Below are positions 47,981 to 55,629 of a stretch of DNA of 64,000 nucleotides, piece after piece. The translations under genes were made by a program, and so were the position numbers. Under the pieces are notes generated by a model that saw nothing but the letters and a program-made list of their open reading frames with translations, searched no databases and was not told where the DNA came from. Source of the DNA: Anaerolinea sp. (GTDB taxonomy: Bacteria > Chloroflexota > Anaerolineae > Anaerolineales > Anaerolineaceae). Every line of letters starts with the position of its first letter. Positions within the stretch are counted from its first letter, which is position 1. Location: NCBI GenBank assembly GCA_020725865.1, contig DYEC01000010.1, positions 124,001 through 188,000 of the forward strand. Direction: 5' to 3'.

Positions 47981-49405
47981 ATGAAATTGTTCAATTTGCA
48001 GGATATTGCAAAGCGTTTGAGAGGTGAACAGCAAGTGGCGCCTGCACCGTCCGCTGGGATTCATCACTACCTGCGCGAAGACGACACCGGCAAAGTAAGG
48101 CTTCATTTGCGGTTGGAAAAGGACGGCAGCGGCGTATTGCTAGTCAACGCCAGCCGCATGTACTACCTCAACGCAACCGCTGCGTACATGGCTTACCTGC
48201 GTCTGGAACAAATACCTATCCAATCTGCAATTAGGATGCTTACAAAGCGCTTTCATGTCTCGGAACGACAAGCTCTTGAGGACTATAGAAAGTTTCAGGA
48301 AGAATTGTCGCACTTGATTCAGCCGGGTGATGACTGTCCCGTTTGCGAGCTTGGGCTGGAAACGACAGCTCCCTTTTCTGACCGCCCTTCAGCGCCCTAT
48401 CGAATGGATCTGGCAATCACATATCGGTGTAACAATGATTGTTCACATTGCTATAATGCCAGACCGCGCCGCTACCCGGAACTGAACACATCCCATTGGA
48501 AGATGATCCTAGAACGCTTATGGCAATTGGGTATCCCTCACGTCGTATTCACGGGAGGCGAGCCCACACTCCGCTCTGACCTTGCCGAACTGATCGCCTG
48601 TGCCCAGCAGCTTGGACAGGTTGCTGGACTGAACACAAATGGACGCAGACTCAGCGACCCGGCTTTTGTTGAAACTCTAGTCAGTGCAGGACTGGATCAC
48701 GTACAGATCACCATCGAGTCTCACAACCCCGAAATTCACGATGTAATGGTACGTCACAAAGGCGCTTGGCAGGAAACCGTTCAGGGAATCCGTAATGCGC
48801 TGAAAAGCCGCCTCTTTGTCATGACCAATTCTACATTGCTGCAAACCAACAGTAGTCCCGAAAACCTGCACCGCCTGCTTGATTTTCTTGCCGATCTTGG
48901 GGTTCCAACTGTCGGTTTGAATGCGCTCATTTACTCCGGGCACGGGCTAGAGGTCAAGACCGGCCTTCCAGAAGCCAACCTGCCGCCGCTGCTCGACCTG
49001 GCACGCGAAGTGACAGAACGATCCGGCCAGCGCCTGATCTGGTATACACCCACACAATACTGCCATTTCGACCCGCTTCAACTGGATTTGGGCGTCAAGG
49101 GTTGCACCGCGGCATTGTACAACATGTGCATCGAGCCGGATGGCAGCGTCATCCCCTGTCAATCCTATTATCAGACGCTGGGTAATATTCTGGATGCTCC
49201 TTGGGAAACAATCTGGAATCATGAATTAGCAATAAAACTACGCGAACGCAAAGATCTGCCCTTCGCCTGCCAAACCTGTCTGCTACTTCAGCAATGCGGC
49301 GGTGGCTGCCCGCTGGCACGTCAAACAGCGCATACTCCCCAACCTTTCCCTATTCTTCCATTCCAGTTTGACAAAACGGAGATGCCCCATGAATCCATTC
49401 CGTAA
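47981..49405 (+). CDS. PqqD-like/radical SAM/SPASM domain protein
   Basis: A 474-residue enzyme. Residues about 25-115 are a PqqD-like RiPP-recognition domain (LRLEKDGSGVLLVNASRMYYLNATAAYMA). The radical SAM core has CNNDCSHC, with the 4Fe-4S cysteines C150, C154 and C157 (CxxxCxxC), and GGEPTLR (about 192-198) for SAM binding. An extra CPVC pair lies at 119-122. The C-terminal SPASM domain shows GCTAALYNMCIEPDG, IPCQ and the final C..C..C..C cluster (CQTCLLLQQCGGGC). The start is 17 bases after the stop of the Cys-tail protein, and the end overlaps the next gene by 17 bases. Predicted to install a radical-derived modification in a peptide. Confidence 0.93.
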   Translation: MKLFNLQDIAKRLRGEQQVAPAPSAGIHHYLREDDTGKVRLHLRLEKDGSGVLLVNASRMYYLNATAAYMAYLRLEQIPIQSAIRMLTKRFHVSERQALEDYRKFQEELSHLIQPGDDCPVCELGLETTAPFSDRPSAPYRMDLAITYRCNNDCSHCYNARPRRYPELNTSHWKMILERLWQLGIPHVVFTGGEPTLRSDLAELIACAQQLGQVAGLNTNGRRLSDPAFVETLVSAGLDHVQITIESHNPEIHDVMVRHKGAWQETVQGIRNALKSRLFVMTNSTLLQTNSSPENLHRLLDFLADLGVPTVGLNALIYSGHGLEVKTGLPEANLPPLLDLAREVTERSGQRLIWYTPTQYCHFDPLQLDLGVKGCTAALYNMCIEPDGSVIPCQSYYQTLGNILDAPWETIWNHELAIKLRERKDLPFACQTCLLLQQCGGGCPLARQTAHTPQPFPILPFQFDKTEMPHESIP

Positions 49406-50543
49406 ATTTCTGGAACGCATATTCCCGGCACCTTATCAACCCCTTCCCGCCGGCATTTACCACTATCAATCTGCGCCGGACACCGAATTTCCCTACCGTC
49501 TGCACCTGCGCCTGGAAAGCAATGGTGAAGGCGTACTGATTGTCAATGCCAGCACAGTTTTACACCTCAATCAGACTGCCGCAGAGATGGCTTATCACCT
49601 GGTGAAACAAACCCCATCTGAAGAAGCCGTTAAACAAATCGCCGGGCGGTATCGTGTTTCGCGCCAGCAGGCAGCTGAGGACTTTGAAAATTTTAAACAG
49701 CGTCTCGAAACGCTGATTTCCACGCCTGACCTCGATCCAGTCACCTATCTGGGATTCGAACGTCATGAGCCGTACAGCCAGCTTGCAGCCCCCTATCGGC
49801 TGGATTGCGCCCTGACCTATCGAACGACATCTGCGCCCGGTATTCATGAAACCCTCCAAAAACGTGTCAAACGTGAACTGGTAACAGAAGAATGGCAGGT
49901 TATCTTAAGTAAAGCCTGGCAGGCAGGCATCCCGCACATCATCTTCACCGGTGGTGAGCCGACTTTACGACCTGATTTGATTGATTTGGTCACATACGCG
50001 GAAAGTCTGGGACAGGTTACCGGTCTGATAACCGATGGCTCAAGGCTAACTGAGAAGGGCTATCTGCACCGTCTGTTACAGAGTGGGCTTGATCACATGA
50101 TGATTGTACTCGACCCAAGTGAGGAACAAGGCTGGGAAGCCATACGTGACACGCTGGCAGAAGACATTTTCCTCGCCGTCCATCTGACCCTGACCCCAAG
50201 AGAAAAAGGCAAAACCGTCGATTATCTTGAAAAGCTGGCAAAAATGGGCGTACAGTCCCTTTCGATCAGCGCCAGCGACCCCAACTTAAAATCGGAGCTT
50301 GGTCTGGCGCGTCAAATTACTGCCGACCATGGGATGTCTCTGGTTTGGGATTTGCCGGTGCCTTATTCAGGTATTAATCCAATTGCTCTGGAACTAGAAG
50401 AAAGCGGCGAAATCCCGCAGGGTGCAGGGCAGGCATGGCTGTATGTGGAACCCGATGGGGATGTCCTTCCCGGTCAGGGCATTCAAAAGGTGCTGGGTAA
50501 TTTGCTTACCGAGGATTGGGAGAAAATCTGGAGCAACCGATAA
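49389..50543 (+). CDS. degenerate radical SAM paralogue without cluster cysteines
   Basis: A 384-residue paralogue of the preceding protein. It keeps the PqqD-like domain (LRLESNGEGVLIVNASTVLHLNQTAAEMA) and the radical SAM fold, including IPHIIFTGGEPTLRPD (about 181-196). The CxxxCxxC is replaced by TTSAPGIH (T146, P150, H153), so the catalytic cluster cannot form. The SPASM cysteines are also gone (YVEPDGDVLPGQG), and the protein ends before the final Cys cluster. Only C140 remains in the whole protein. The open frame is intact and the upstream overlap is preserved, so it is not a pseudogene by frame criteria. A structural partner or regulator of the active enzyme is the likely role, by inference. 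Confidence 0.9.
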   Translation: MNPFRKFLERIFPAPYQPLPAGIYHYQSAPDTEFPYRLHLRLESNGEGVLIVNASTVLHLNQTAAEMAYHLVKQTPSEEAVKQIAGRYRVSRQQAAEDFENFKQRLETLISTPDLDPVTYLGFERHEPYSQLAAPYRLDCALTYRTTSAPGIHETLQKRVKRELVTEEWQVILSKAWQAGIPHIIFTGGEPTLRPDLIDLVTYAESLGQVTGLITDGSRLTEKGYLHRLLQSGLDHMMIVLDPSEEQGWEAIRDTLAEDIFLAVHLTLTPREKGKTVDYLEKLAKMGVQSLSISASDPNLKSELGLARQITADHGMSLVWDLPVPYSGINPIALELEESGEIPQGAGQAWLYVEPDGDVLPGQGIQKVLGNLLTEDWEKIWSNR

Positions 50544-50548
50544 AACTC

Positions 50549-51310
50549 ATGCTCACTCCAACCGAGTGGCACCAGCGCTTCAAGTTTCAGGTTCGTTGGA
50601 CACAACAGCTTCGCCGTTTCTTGCTGACGGAAGCCATCCCCCAAATGCCCAATCGCGCGTTGGAGGTCGGTTGCGGTACTGGAGCGGTTATTAACGACTT
50701 CCACCAATCCGGGACTCTGCCAACTCATGTACATCTTGTCGGGCTAGACATTCGTTTTGATTTTTTGCAACTGGCACAAAAACAGAAAGTAACCCTTGCC
50801 TGTGCAAACGCCTATTCCCTACCGTTCCCAGATGCCACTTTTGACTTGGTATATTGTCACTACCTTCTCCTCTGGCTGAAATACCCGCTCCCAGCATTGA
50901 TGGAAATGCACCGCGTTACCCGGAGCGGCGGCTGGGTCATTGCTATGGCAGAACCAGACTACGCGCACCGCATAGATTATCCACCTGTACTATCTGAATT
51001 GGGAAAATTGCAACGTCAGTCGCTTATTCAACAAGGTGCCAATCCAGATATTGGCGCCATGCTGGCGGGCTTATTCATTCAGGCGGGTTTCCAGAATATC
51101 AAAACAGGTTTGTTGGGCGGAGAATGGGATATACCTCAGGATGAAGAAACCTGGAGAGCCGAATGGCGCGTGTTGGAAGCCGATCTTCAGGAACTGGTTT
51201 CCAAGGAAAAACTACAGGAATATCGCAAACAGGATGCATCCGCCTGGAAAAGCGGCGAACGCATCCTGTTTGTGCCAACATTTTATGCAATAGGTCAGAT
51301 TCCCTGCTAA
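50549..51310 (+). CDS. SAM-dependent methyltransferase
   Basis: A 253-residue class I methyltransferase. RALEVGCGTGAVINDF is motif I (about 48-63), followed by HLVGLDIRFDFLQLA (motif II), AYSLPFPDATFDLVYCHYLLLWL (motif IV) and RSGGWVIAMAEPD (motif V/VI). The C-terminal part (about 150-253) has no recognised domain and should hold the substrate site. ATG 50549 lies five bases after the upstream stop, on the same strand. It is the last gene of the five-gene locus and is convergent with the ECF transporter ten bases away. A role in finishing the peptide modification is inferred from position only. Confidence 0.85.
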   Translation: MLTPTEWHQRFKFQVRWTQQLRRFLLTEAIPQMPNRALEVGCGTGAVINDFHQSGTLPTHVHLVGLDIRFDFLQLAQKQKVTLACANAYSLPFPDATFDLVYCHYLLLWLKYPLPALMEMHRVTRSGGWVIAMAEPDYAHRIDYPPVLSELGKLQRQSLIQQGANPDIGAMLAGLFIQAGFQNIKTGLLGGEWDIPQDEETWRAEWRVLEADLQELVSKEKLQEYRKQDASAWKSGERILFVPTFYAIGQIPC

Positions 51311-51320
51311 GCGGTTTCTA

Positions 51321-52157
51321 TCAGGAATTCATCTTTTCAAACTGCTCAAACATTTCTTCAACCGTCAGAGTAGATGGAGAAAAGCCCAAAGTGGCACAAC
51401 GCTGTGCCAGTTGTGTAATCTGCGGCGGCTCAAGAAAGGTCTGCGCCAGCACATCTGACATGCGAAAAACATCACGCGTATCACCGTCTGCCAGAATGCG
51501 ACCATTCCCCATCACAACCACCCGCCGAGCATATTTTGCCACAATCGGCATGTCGTGTGTGATGATAATGATTGTATGCCCAAGCTCTTCATTCAGCCGC
51601 TTCAAGAAATCCATGATTTCCAGCGACTGCCGCGCATCCTGACCAGTGGTTGGCTCATCCACAATGATCACTTTTGGGCGCAGTGCAAGAATGGAAGCAA
51701 TAGCTACCCGCTGCCGCAGCCCTTTGGAAAGAAAGAATGGATGCTCGCTAAAATATGCCTCATCCAACCCAACCACTCTGGCAGCTTCTTCGACCCTTTC
51801 CTTTACCTCATCCTCCGGCAGCTCTATATTGCGAGGACCATAGGCAATTTCATCCCAGCAATTATTGTTGAATAACTGGTGATCCGGGTTTTGAAACACA
51901 TACCCAACACGCCGCACCATTTGCACAATGGGCGTATTCTTTGAGTTCAGCCCATCTACAATAACATCGCCCCGCGTGGGTTTAAATAACCCGTTGAGGC
52001 ATTTTGAAAGGGTGGTTTTTCCGGAACCATTCTGACCGATGAAGGCAATGAATTCGCCATCATAAATTTCCATGTTAATATCGGACAGCGCCAGCGTGCC
52101 ATCCGTATAGCTGTACCACAGATTTTTAACCTCAATATAGGGTTTCTGATCACTCAT
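51321..52157 (-). CDS. ECF transporter ATPase, EcfA type (second)
   Basis: A 278-residue ABC ATPase of an energy-coupling-factor transporter. Walker A is GQNGSGKTTLSK, the Q-loop is VGYVFQNPDHQLFNNNCWDEIAYGPRN, the signature is LSKGLRQRVAIASILALRP (with K instead of the second G) and Walker B is VIIVDEPTTGQDARQSLE, with the H-loop IITHDMP. The N-terminal Y.DGT.AL.D motif is usual for EcfA. It overlaps the upstream ATPase gene by ATGA. It pairs with that protein to drive transport. Confidence 0.93.
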   Translation of the reverse strand: MSDQKPYIEVKNLWYSYTDGTLALSDINMEIYDGEFIAFIGQNGSGKTTLSKCLNGLFKPTRGDVIVDGLNSKNTPIVQMVRRVGYVFQNPDHQLFNNNCWDEIAYGPRNIELPEDEVKERVEEAARVVGLDEAYFSEHPFFLSKGLRQRVAIASILALRPKVIIVDEPTTGQDARQSLEIMDFLKRLNEELGHTIIIITHDMPIVAKYARRVVVMGNGRILADGDTRDVFRMSDVLAQTFLEPPQITQLAQRCATLGFSPSTLTVEEMFEQFEKMNS

Positions 52158-53032
52158 CGTTGCTCTCCCTGAAGAGTTCTATTTTTGATCAGATCTTTAA
52201 GTTTTTTCTCTGCCTCGTCGAGTGTGAGCGGCAATTGATGATTAGAATATCCTGCAGTCATTAGTTTGTAAAAAAAGAGTAAAGCACCCGGCGGATAAAC
52301 GCTTTTTTCTAATAAAAGCGGCATGTTTTGGAAGAACCGATGTGTCTCATCTTCAAGAACCAATTCCCCGTTTGAGAGCAAAATCATCCGATCCGCCAGC
52401 GGTATCAGATTCTCCAGACTGTGTTCAACAACAATAATCGTATTGCGATGCTCTTTCTTAAGCTCTTCCAGAACCTCAAAAACCCGCTTTCGGCTAACTG
52501 GGTCGAGCATTGAGGTCGGCTCATCCAGTATCATGACCTTTGGCGTCATTGCAAGAACAGCCGCCAAAGCAACCCGCTGTTTCTGACCGCCCGAAATCTC
52601 ATATGGCGGCTTCATCAGAAGCGGCTTCAGATTCACGAGATCCGTCACCCATTCCAGTCGCTCGCGAATTTCCGGGATACTCATGCCCAGATTTTCCATC
52701 CCAAAGACCAGCTCATCTTCCACAGTCATCGCGGTAAACTGCGCTTCGGGATCAGAAAAAACTACGCCCACAGAACGCTGCAAATCCCCCTTTTCATATT
52801 GCTCAACTTCCTTGCCAAAGACAAAGACCTCACCCTGTTTGATCCCATTGTACTGACCTGGGATCAAACCATCCAGCGAGTAAGCCAGCGTCGTTTTCCC
52901 GGAGCCATTTGGGCCAATTACGCCGATAAAATTTCCCTCTTCAATCGTCAGGTTGATATTACGCAAGGCAGGTTCAGTTGTGTTAATATACTGCCAGGAA
53001 TAATTTTTAACCTCAATAATCACTTTCGACAT
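52154..53032 (-). CDS. ECF transporter ATPase, EcfA type (first)
   Basis: A 292-residue ABC ATPase with Walker A GPNGSGKTTLAY, Q-loop VGVVFSDPEAQFTAMTVEDELVFGMEN, signature ISGGQKQRVALAAVLAMTP and Walker B VMILDEPTSMLDPVSR, plus the H-loop VVEHSLE. The Q-loop uses SDPEAQ instead of QNPDHQ, a common difference between the two EcfA paralogues. The last 60 residues extend beyond a minimal ATPase. It starts 15 bases after the ecfT stop, completing an EcfT-EcfA-EcfA order. Confidence 0.93.
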   Translation of the reverse strand: MSKVIIEVKNYSWQYINTTEPALRNINLTIEEGNFIGVIGPNGSGKTTLAYSLDGLIPGQYNGIKQGEVFVFGKEVEQYEKGDLQRSVGVVFSDPEAQFTAMTVEDELVFGMENLGMSIPEIRERLEWVTDLVNLKPLLMKPPYEISGGQKQRVALAAVLAMTPKVMILDEPTSMLDPVSRKRVFEVLEELKKEHRNTIIVVEHSLENLIPLADRMILLSNGELVLEDETHRFFQNMPLLLEKSVYPPGALLFFYKLMTAGYSNHQLPLTLDEAEKKLKDLIKNRTLQGEQR

Positions 53033-53047
53033 TGCTCTTCTCCTTGC

Positions 53048-53908
53048 CTAACCAAGCACCCCAGATGCCCAAATCGTCAACAGTGACGTATCCAATCCAA
53101 AGTAGCCAAACCCATATTTCAACACCAGAAGAGCCACAAACAAAACCCCAATCATAACGGTTAACACAATATCATGCGGCTTAAACGAGTAATGGGTCAG
53201 AATGTAATCCGCACGCTTTACTTTGCTTGCCTCGCCTGTAAATGCATAACCGCGCGCTACCAGTGCATTGGTAAACTCCTCCGACCGGCGCAGAGACAAC
53301 GCAAACAGCGGGATCATATACATAACATATTTACGAATTTTATAGGTTAGCGGCTTGCCAGTGGTGTCAAAGCCGCGCGCCTGTTCAGCCTGCCTAACAA
53401 TTTGAAAATCCTCCAAAACCATACCCGCCGAGCGCAGTGCCATTGCAAATACGTAGGTAACTACAAACGGTGCCTTAATACTGCGCATGGCAACAATCAC
53501 ATCCCGCTCGCGCGAGGTGCTGAGAAAGAACACCATTGTAACAATCATTGGCAGGATGCGGAAATAAACCACAATTGCATCGCGAATTCTTTCCCAATAA
53601 ATCTTGATTACCCCAAGCTGAACCAGCAGATGATACTCCGGATGATTGCCACTGAAAATGACATACGAGATCAGGATAATGGATCCCATCGAAATGGCAA
53701 CCGGAACATAAATGCGCAATATCTTAATGTCCACTTTGCTGAGCCACATCAAGACCAGGATGATCACCATAAGCAGGGCGTTCCATTCTGGTGCAGCAAT
53801 AAACATGGGAAACAAACTAACAATTAAAAGAAAAAATAATTTTACAAATGGATGAACCGCATAAATTGGAGACTCATTGGGCACATACCCCAACATGGTC
53901 TTATTCAT
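53048..53908 (-). CDS. ecfT: ECF transporter transmembrane component EcfT
   Basis: A 286-residue membrane protein with about five to six hydrophobic segments. The two coupling motifs of EcfT, AxARG-type, are visible as EQARGFDTTG and LVARGYAFTG, in the cytosolic loop that contacts both ATPases. The start at 53908 has GGAGG nine bases upstream. It follows the S-component gene after 84 bases that contain a strong hairpin. The order S, T, A, A is complete in one operon. Confidence 0.93.
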   Translation of the reverse strand: MNKTMLGYVPNESPIYAVHPFVKLFFLLIVSLFPMFIAAPEWNALLMVIILVLMWLSKVDIKILRIYVPVAISMGSIILISYVIFSGNHPEYHLLVQLGVIKIYWERIRDAIVVYFRILPMIVTMVFFLSTSRERDVIVAMRSIKAPFVVTYVFAMALRSAGMVLEDFQIVRQAEQARGFDTTGKPLTYKIRKYVMYMIPLFALSLRRSEEFTNALVARGYAFTGEASKVKRADYILTHYSFKPHDIVLTVMIGVLFVALLVLKYGFGYFGLDTSLLTIWASGVLG

Positions 53909-53936
53909 TCAAAATTCCTCCGTCAACACACAGAAT

Positions 53937-53965
53937 TGGGAGGAGGTCCTTGCGACCCCCTCCCA
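53937..53965. other. intercistronic hairpin between S-component and ecfT
   Basis: TGGGAGG pairs with CCTCCCA, and the stem continues inwards after one A-C mismatch with GGTC/GACC around a five-base loop, giving 11 base pairs. No T-run follows on the minus strand, so it is unlikely to be an intrinsic terminator. It could protect the 3' end of the S-component message. Confidence 0.6.
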
Positions 53966-53992
53966 GAGTCACAGGTCAAAGCGTAATAAACT

Positions 53993-54622
53993 TTATGCCC
54001 ACCACCGCTTCACAAAGGCTGGAGTGCGAATAACAACACCTGAGAGCGCTTTGAGCAAAATAAAGTTGAACACGATACCAGCTACGACATTCCCGCCGAA
54101 CCATCCCCAGATAAATAATGGTACCGACTCGGTTGTCAGCAAACCAAAGCCTTTGAGTACTACCAATGGCGAATAAAGAGCGCCAAATGCACTGGAGACA
54201 ATCATGGACAGGAAGAGTATCAAGTAATCGCGCCCCTTCTTCAAGCGTGGATCGGCTTTGAAGTAGCGAAATGCCCACGCCGGCAGTAAACCCTGCACTA
54301 GATTAGCAGGAATATACGCCAGTGAGACATAGAACGGGGTACCGGCAATGCCATTGGAGAAGAATGGGAAAATGAAACCGGCAATGACACCCCATAGGCC
54401 GAACCAGATCGAGCCCACTTGTTGAACAGCAATGCCTGTCCAGAAAAAGTTCACACCAAAACCTAGCGGGAAGCTGATACTGCCAAATGCTCCCACAACA
54501 AAACCAATCCCGATCAGCAGGGCAAGAATAACAATATGAATAACGCCCACTGATCGCTTTTCACCTGGTTGAACAGTCCAGATTTGTTCAGCTGTTAAAT
54601 CTGCAGGTTTACTTGTAGCCAT
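53993..54622 (-). CDS. ECF transporter S component (substrate unknown)
   Basis: A 209-residue membrane protein with about six segments after a 25-residue soluble N-terminus. The position at the head of an ecfT-ecfA-ecfA operon, the size and the glycine-rich hydrophobic segments (FGSISFPLGFGVNFFWTG) fit an S component. The last membrane segment is GWFGGNVVAGIVFNFILL. ATG 54622 has AAAGGGA eight bases upstream, and an in-frame ATG at 54673 lacks one. I cannot name the vitamin or metal. The substrate clue would be a riboswitch, and none is recognised in the leader. Confidence 0.85.
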   Translation of the reverse strand: MATSKPADLTAEQIWTVQPGEKRSVGVIHIVILALLIGIGFVVGAFGSISFPLGFGVNFFWTGIAVQQVGSIWFGLWGVIAGFIFPFFSNGIAGTPFYVSLAYIPANLVQGLLPAWAFRYFKADPRLKKGRDYLILFLSMIVSSAFGALYSPLVVLKGFGLLTTESVPLFIWGWFGGNVVAGIVFNFILLKALSGVVIRTPAFVKRWWA

Positions 54623-54748
54623 GGCAAATTCCCTTTCTACTGGTTTGGAGTATGATATTAAAAAATTTGGCAAGACACAAGGACTCTGCTAACTGGCCAG
54701 CAACCTCCTTTCCGCAAATACTGCTTTTTGCACAGACGCTTTGACCAG

Positions 54749-54780
54749 TTGAATTATATAACAATTTCTGTATAATTCAA
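54749..54780. promoter_or_regulatory. palindromic divergent promoter pair of ECF operon and endonuclease V
   Basis: TTGAATTATA (54749-54758) and TATAATTCAA (54771-54780) form a perfect ten-base inverted repeat around a 12-base centre. Each strand therefore reads TTGAAT-N16-TATAAT, so two face-to-face promoters share the same 32 bases. The minus promoter would start near 54746 and serve the ECF operon. The plus promoter would start near 54783 and serve endonuclease V. The same symmetry would make a good operator for a dimeric regulator. Confidence 0.65.
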
Positions 54781-54851
54781 CCCACAAAATTTCGGCAACT
54801 ATAAACAAAAAAGTATAACAATTTGATATTGAACCTTATCCTATAAATCTT

Positions 54852-55544
54852 ATGTCTCTGACACCCAAGTTCTTGCATGATTGGAGCCTTCTGCCAGACG
54901 AGGCAATCCGCCTACAGGTCGAGCTCAGCAAAAAGGTCGTCACCATGCCCCTGTCTGAAACAATCAGCACTATTGGCGGCGTGGATGTCGGTTATCAAGA
55001 AGGCAAAGCACGCGCCGCAATTGCCTTATTGACCTATCCAGCCATGTACCTGATAAATTACGCCGTTTCGGAGACACCTTGCAGCTTTCCATACATTCCG
55101 GGTTTACTCTCCTTTCGCGAGGCACCAGCCGTGCTGACAGCACTTGAGAAACTGACCGAGCTACCGGATGTACTTTTGGTGGATGGACAGGGCATCGCCC
55201 ATCCGCGGCGCTTGGGGATCGCTTCTCATTTGGGAGTTCTACTCGACATACCGACCATTGGCTGCGCAAAATCCCCATTGATTGGTCACTATGAAGCTTT
55301 AGGCAACAACGCGGGCGATACAGCTCCTCTAATCTATAATGATGAAATTCTTGGAATGGCTGTCCGCTCAAAAACCGGCTGCAAACCCGTCATTGTTTCC
55401 ATCGGCCACCGCTGTGATCTGACAAGTGCAGTTCAGCTTGTCCTTAATTGTTGTCGCGGCTATCGGCTTCCAGAACCGACCCGTCTGGCACATACGATCG
55501 CCTCTGCAAAGTTCCCGAAAAAGTCGCTTTTTGGCATTGGATAA
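54852..55544 (+). CDS. nfi: endonuclease V
   Basis: A 230-residue endonuclease V, which nicks DNA one base 3' of deoxyinosine and other deaminated bases. GGVDVGYQ has the first catalytic Asp, YIPGLLSFREAP the conserved Tyr-Pro wedge and catalytic Glu, and DGQGIAHPRRLGIASHLG the second Asp with the His. GMAVRSKTGCKPVIVSIGHR completes the active site. Length is typical (220-230). The start follows a leader of about 70 bases from the palindromic promoter. Confidence 0.95.
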   Translation: MSLTPKFLHDWSLLPDEAIRLQVELSKKVVTMPLSETISTIGGVDVGYQEGKARAAIALLTYPAMYLINYAVSETPCSFPYIPGLLSFREAPAVLTALEKLTELPDVLLVDGQGIAHPRRLGIASHLGVLLDIPTIGCAKSPLIGHYEALGNNAGDTAPLIYNDEILGMAVRSKTGCKPVIVSIGHRCDLTSAVQLVLNCCRGYRLPEPTRLAHTIASAKFPKKSLFGIG

Positions 55545-55604
55545 GGTTTTTCGGTTTGGTAACGCGCCCTTTCTTAAAGTCCCATTCAGCCCCAAACCAC
55601 CCCA

Positions 55605-55613
55605 TGCTATAAT
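55605..55613 (+). promoter_or_regulatory. predicted extended -10 promoter of the ThDP enzyme gene
   Basis: TGCTATAAT matches the extended -10 TGnTATAAT. The predicted start is around 55620, so the leader would be only about ten bases and begin right at the GGAGGG of the following gene. Confidence 0.5.
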
Positions 55614-55629
55614 ACCAACGGAGGGCACA

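Noticed and set aside
54691-54750. Eight-base-pair stem in the ECF operon leader, considered as a riboswitch
   Set aside because: The outer 5' arm is partly upstream of the predicted transcription start, and no known vitamin riboswitch core (for example CTGAGA of TPP) is present.
55426-55629. N-terminal extension of the ThDP enzyme
   Set aside because: It would overlap endonuclease V by 119 bases and lies before a good ribosome binding site at 55620-55625. Family proteins begin near residue 1 of the shorter form.
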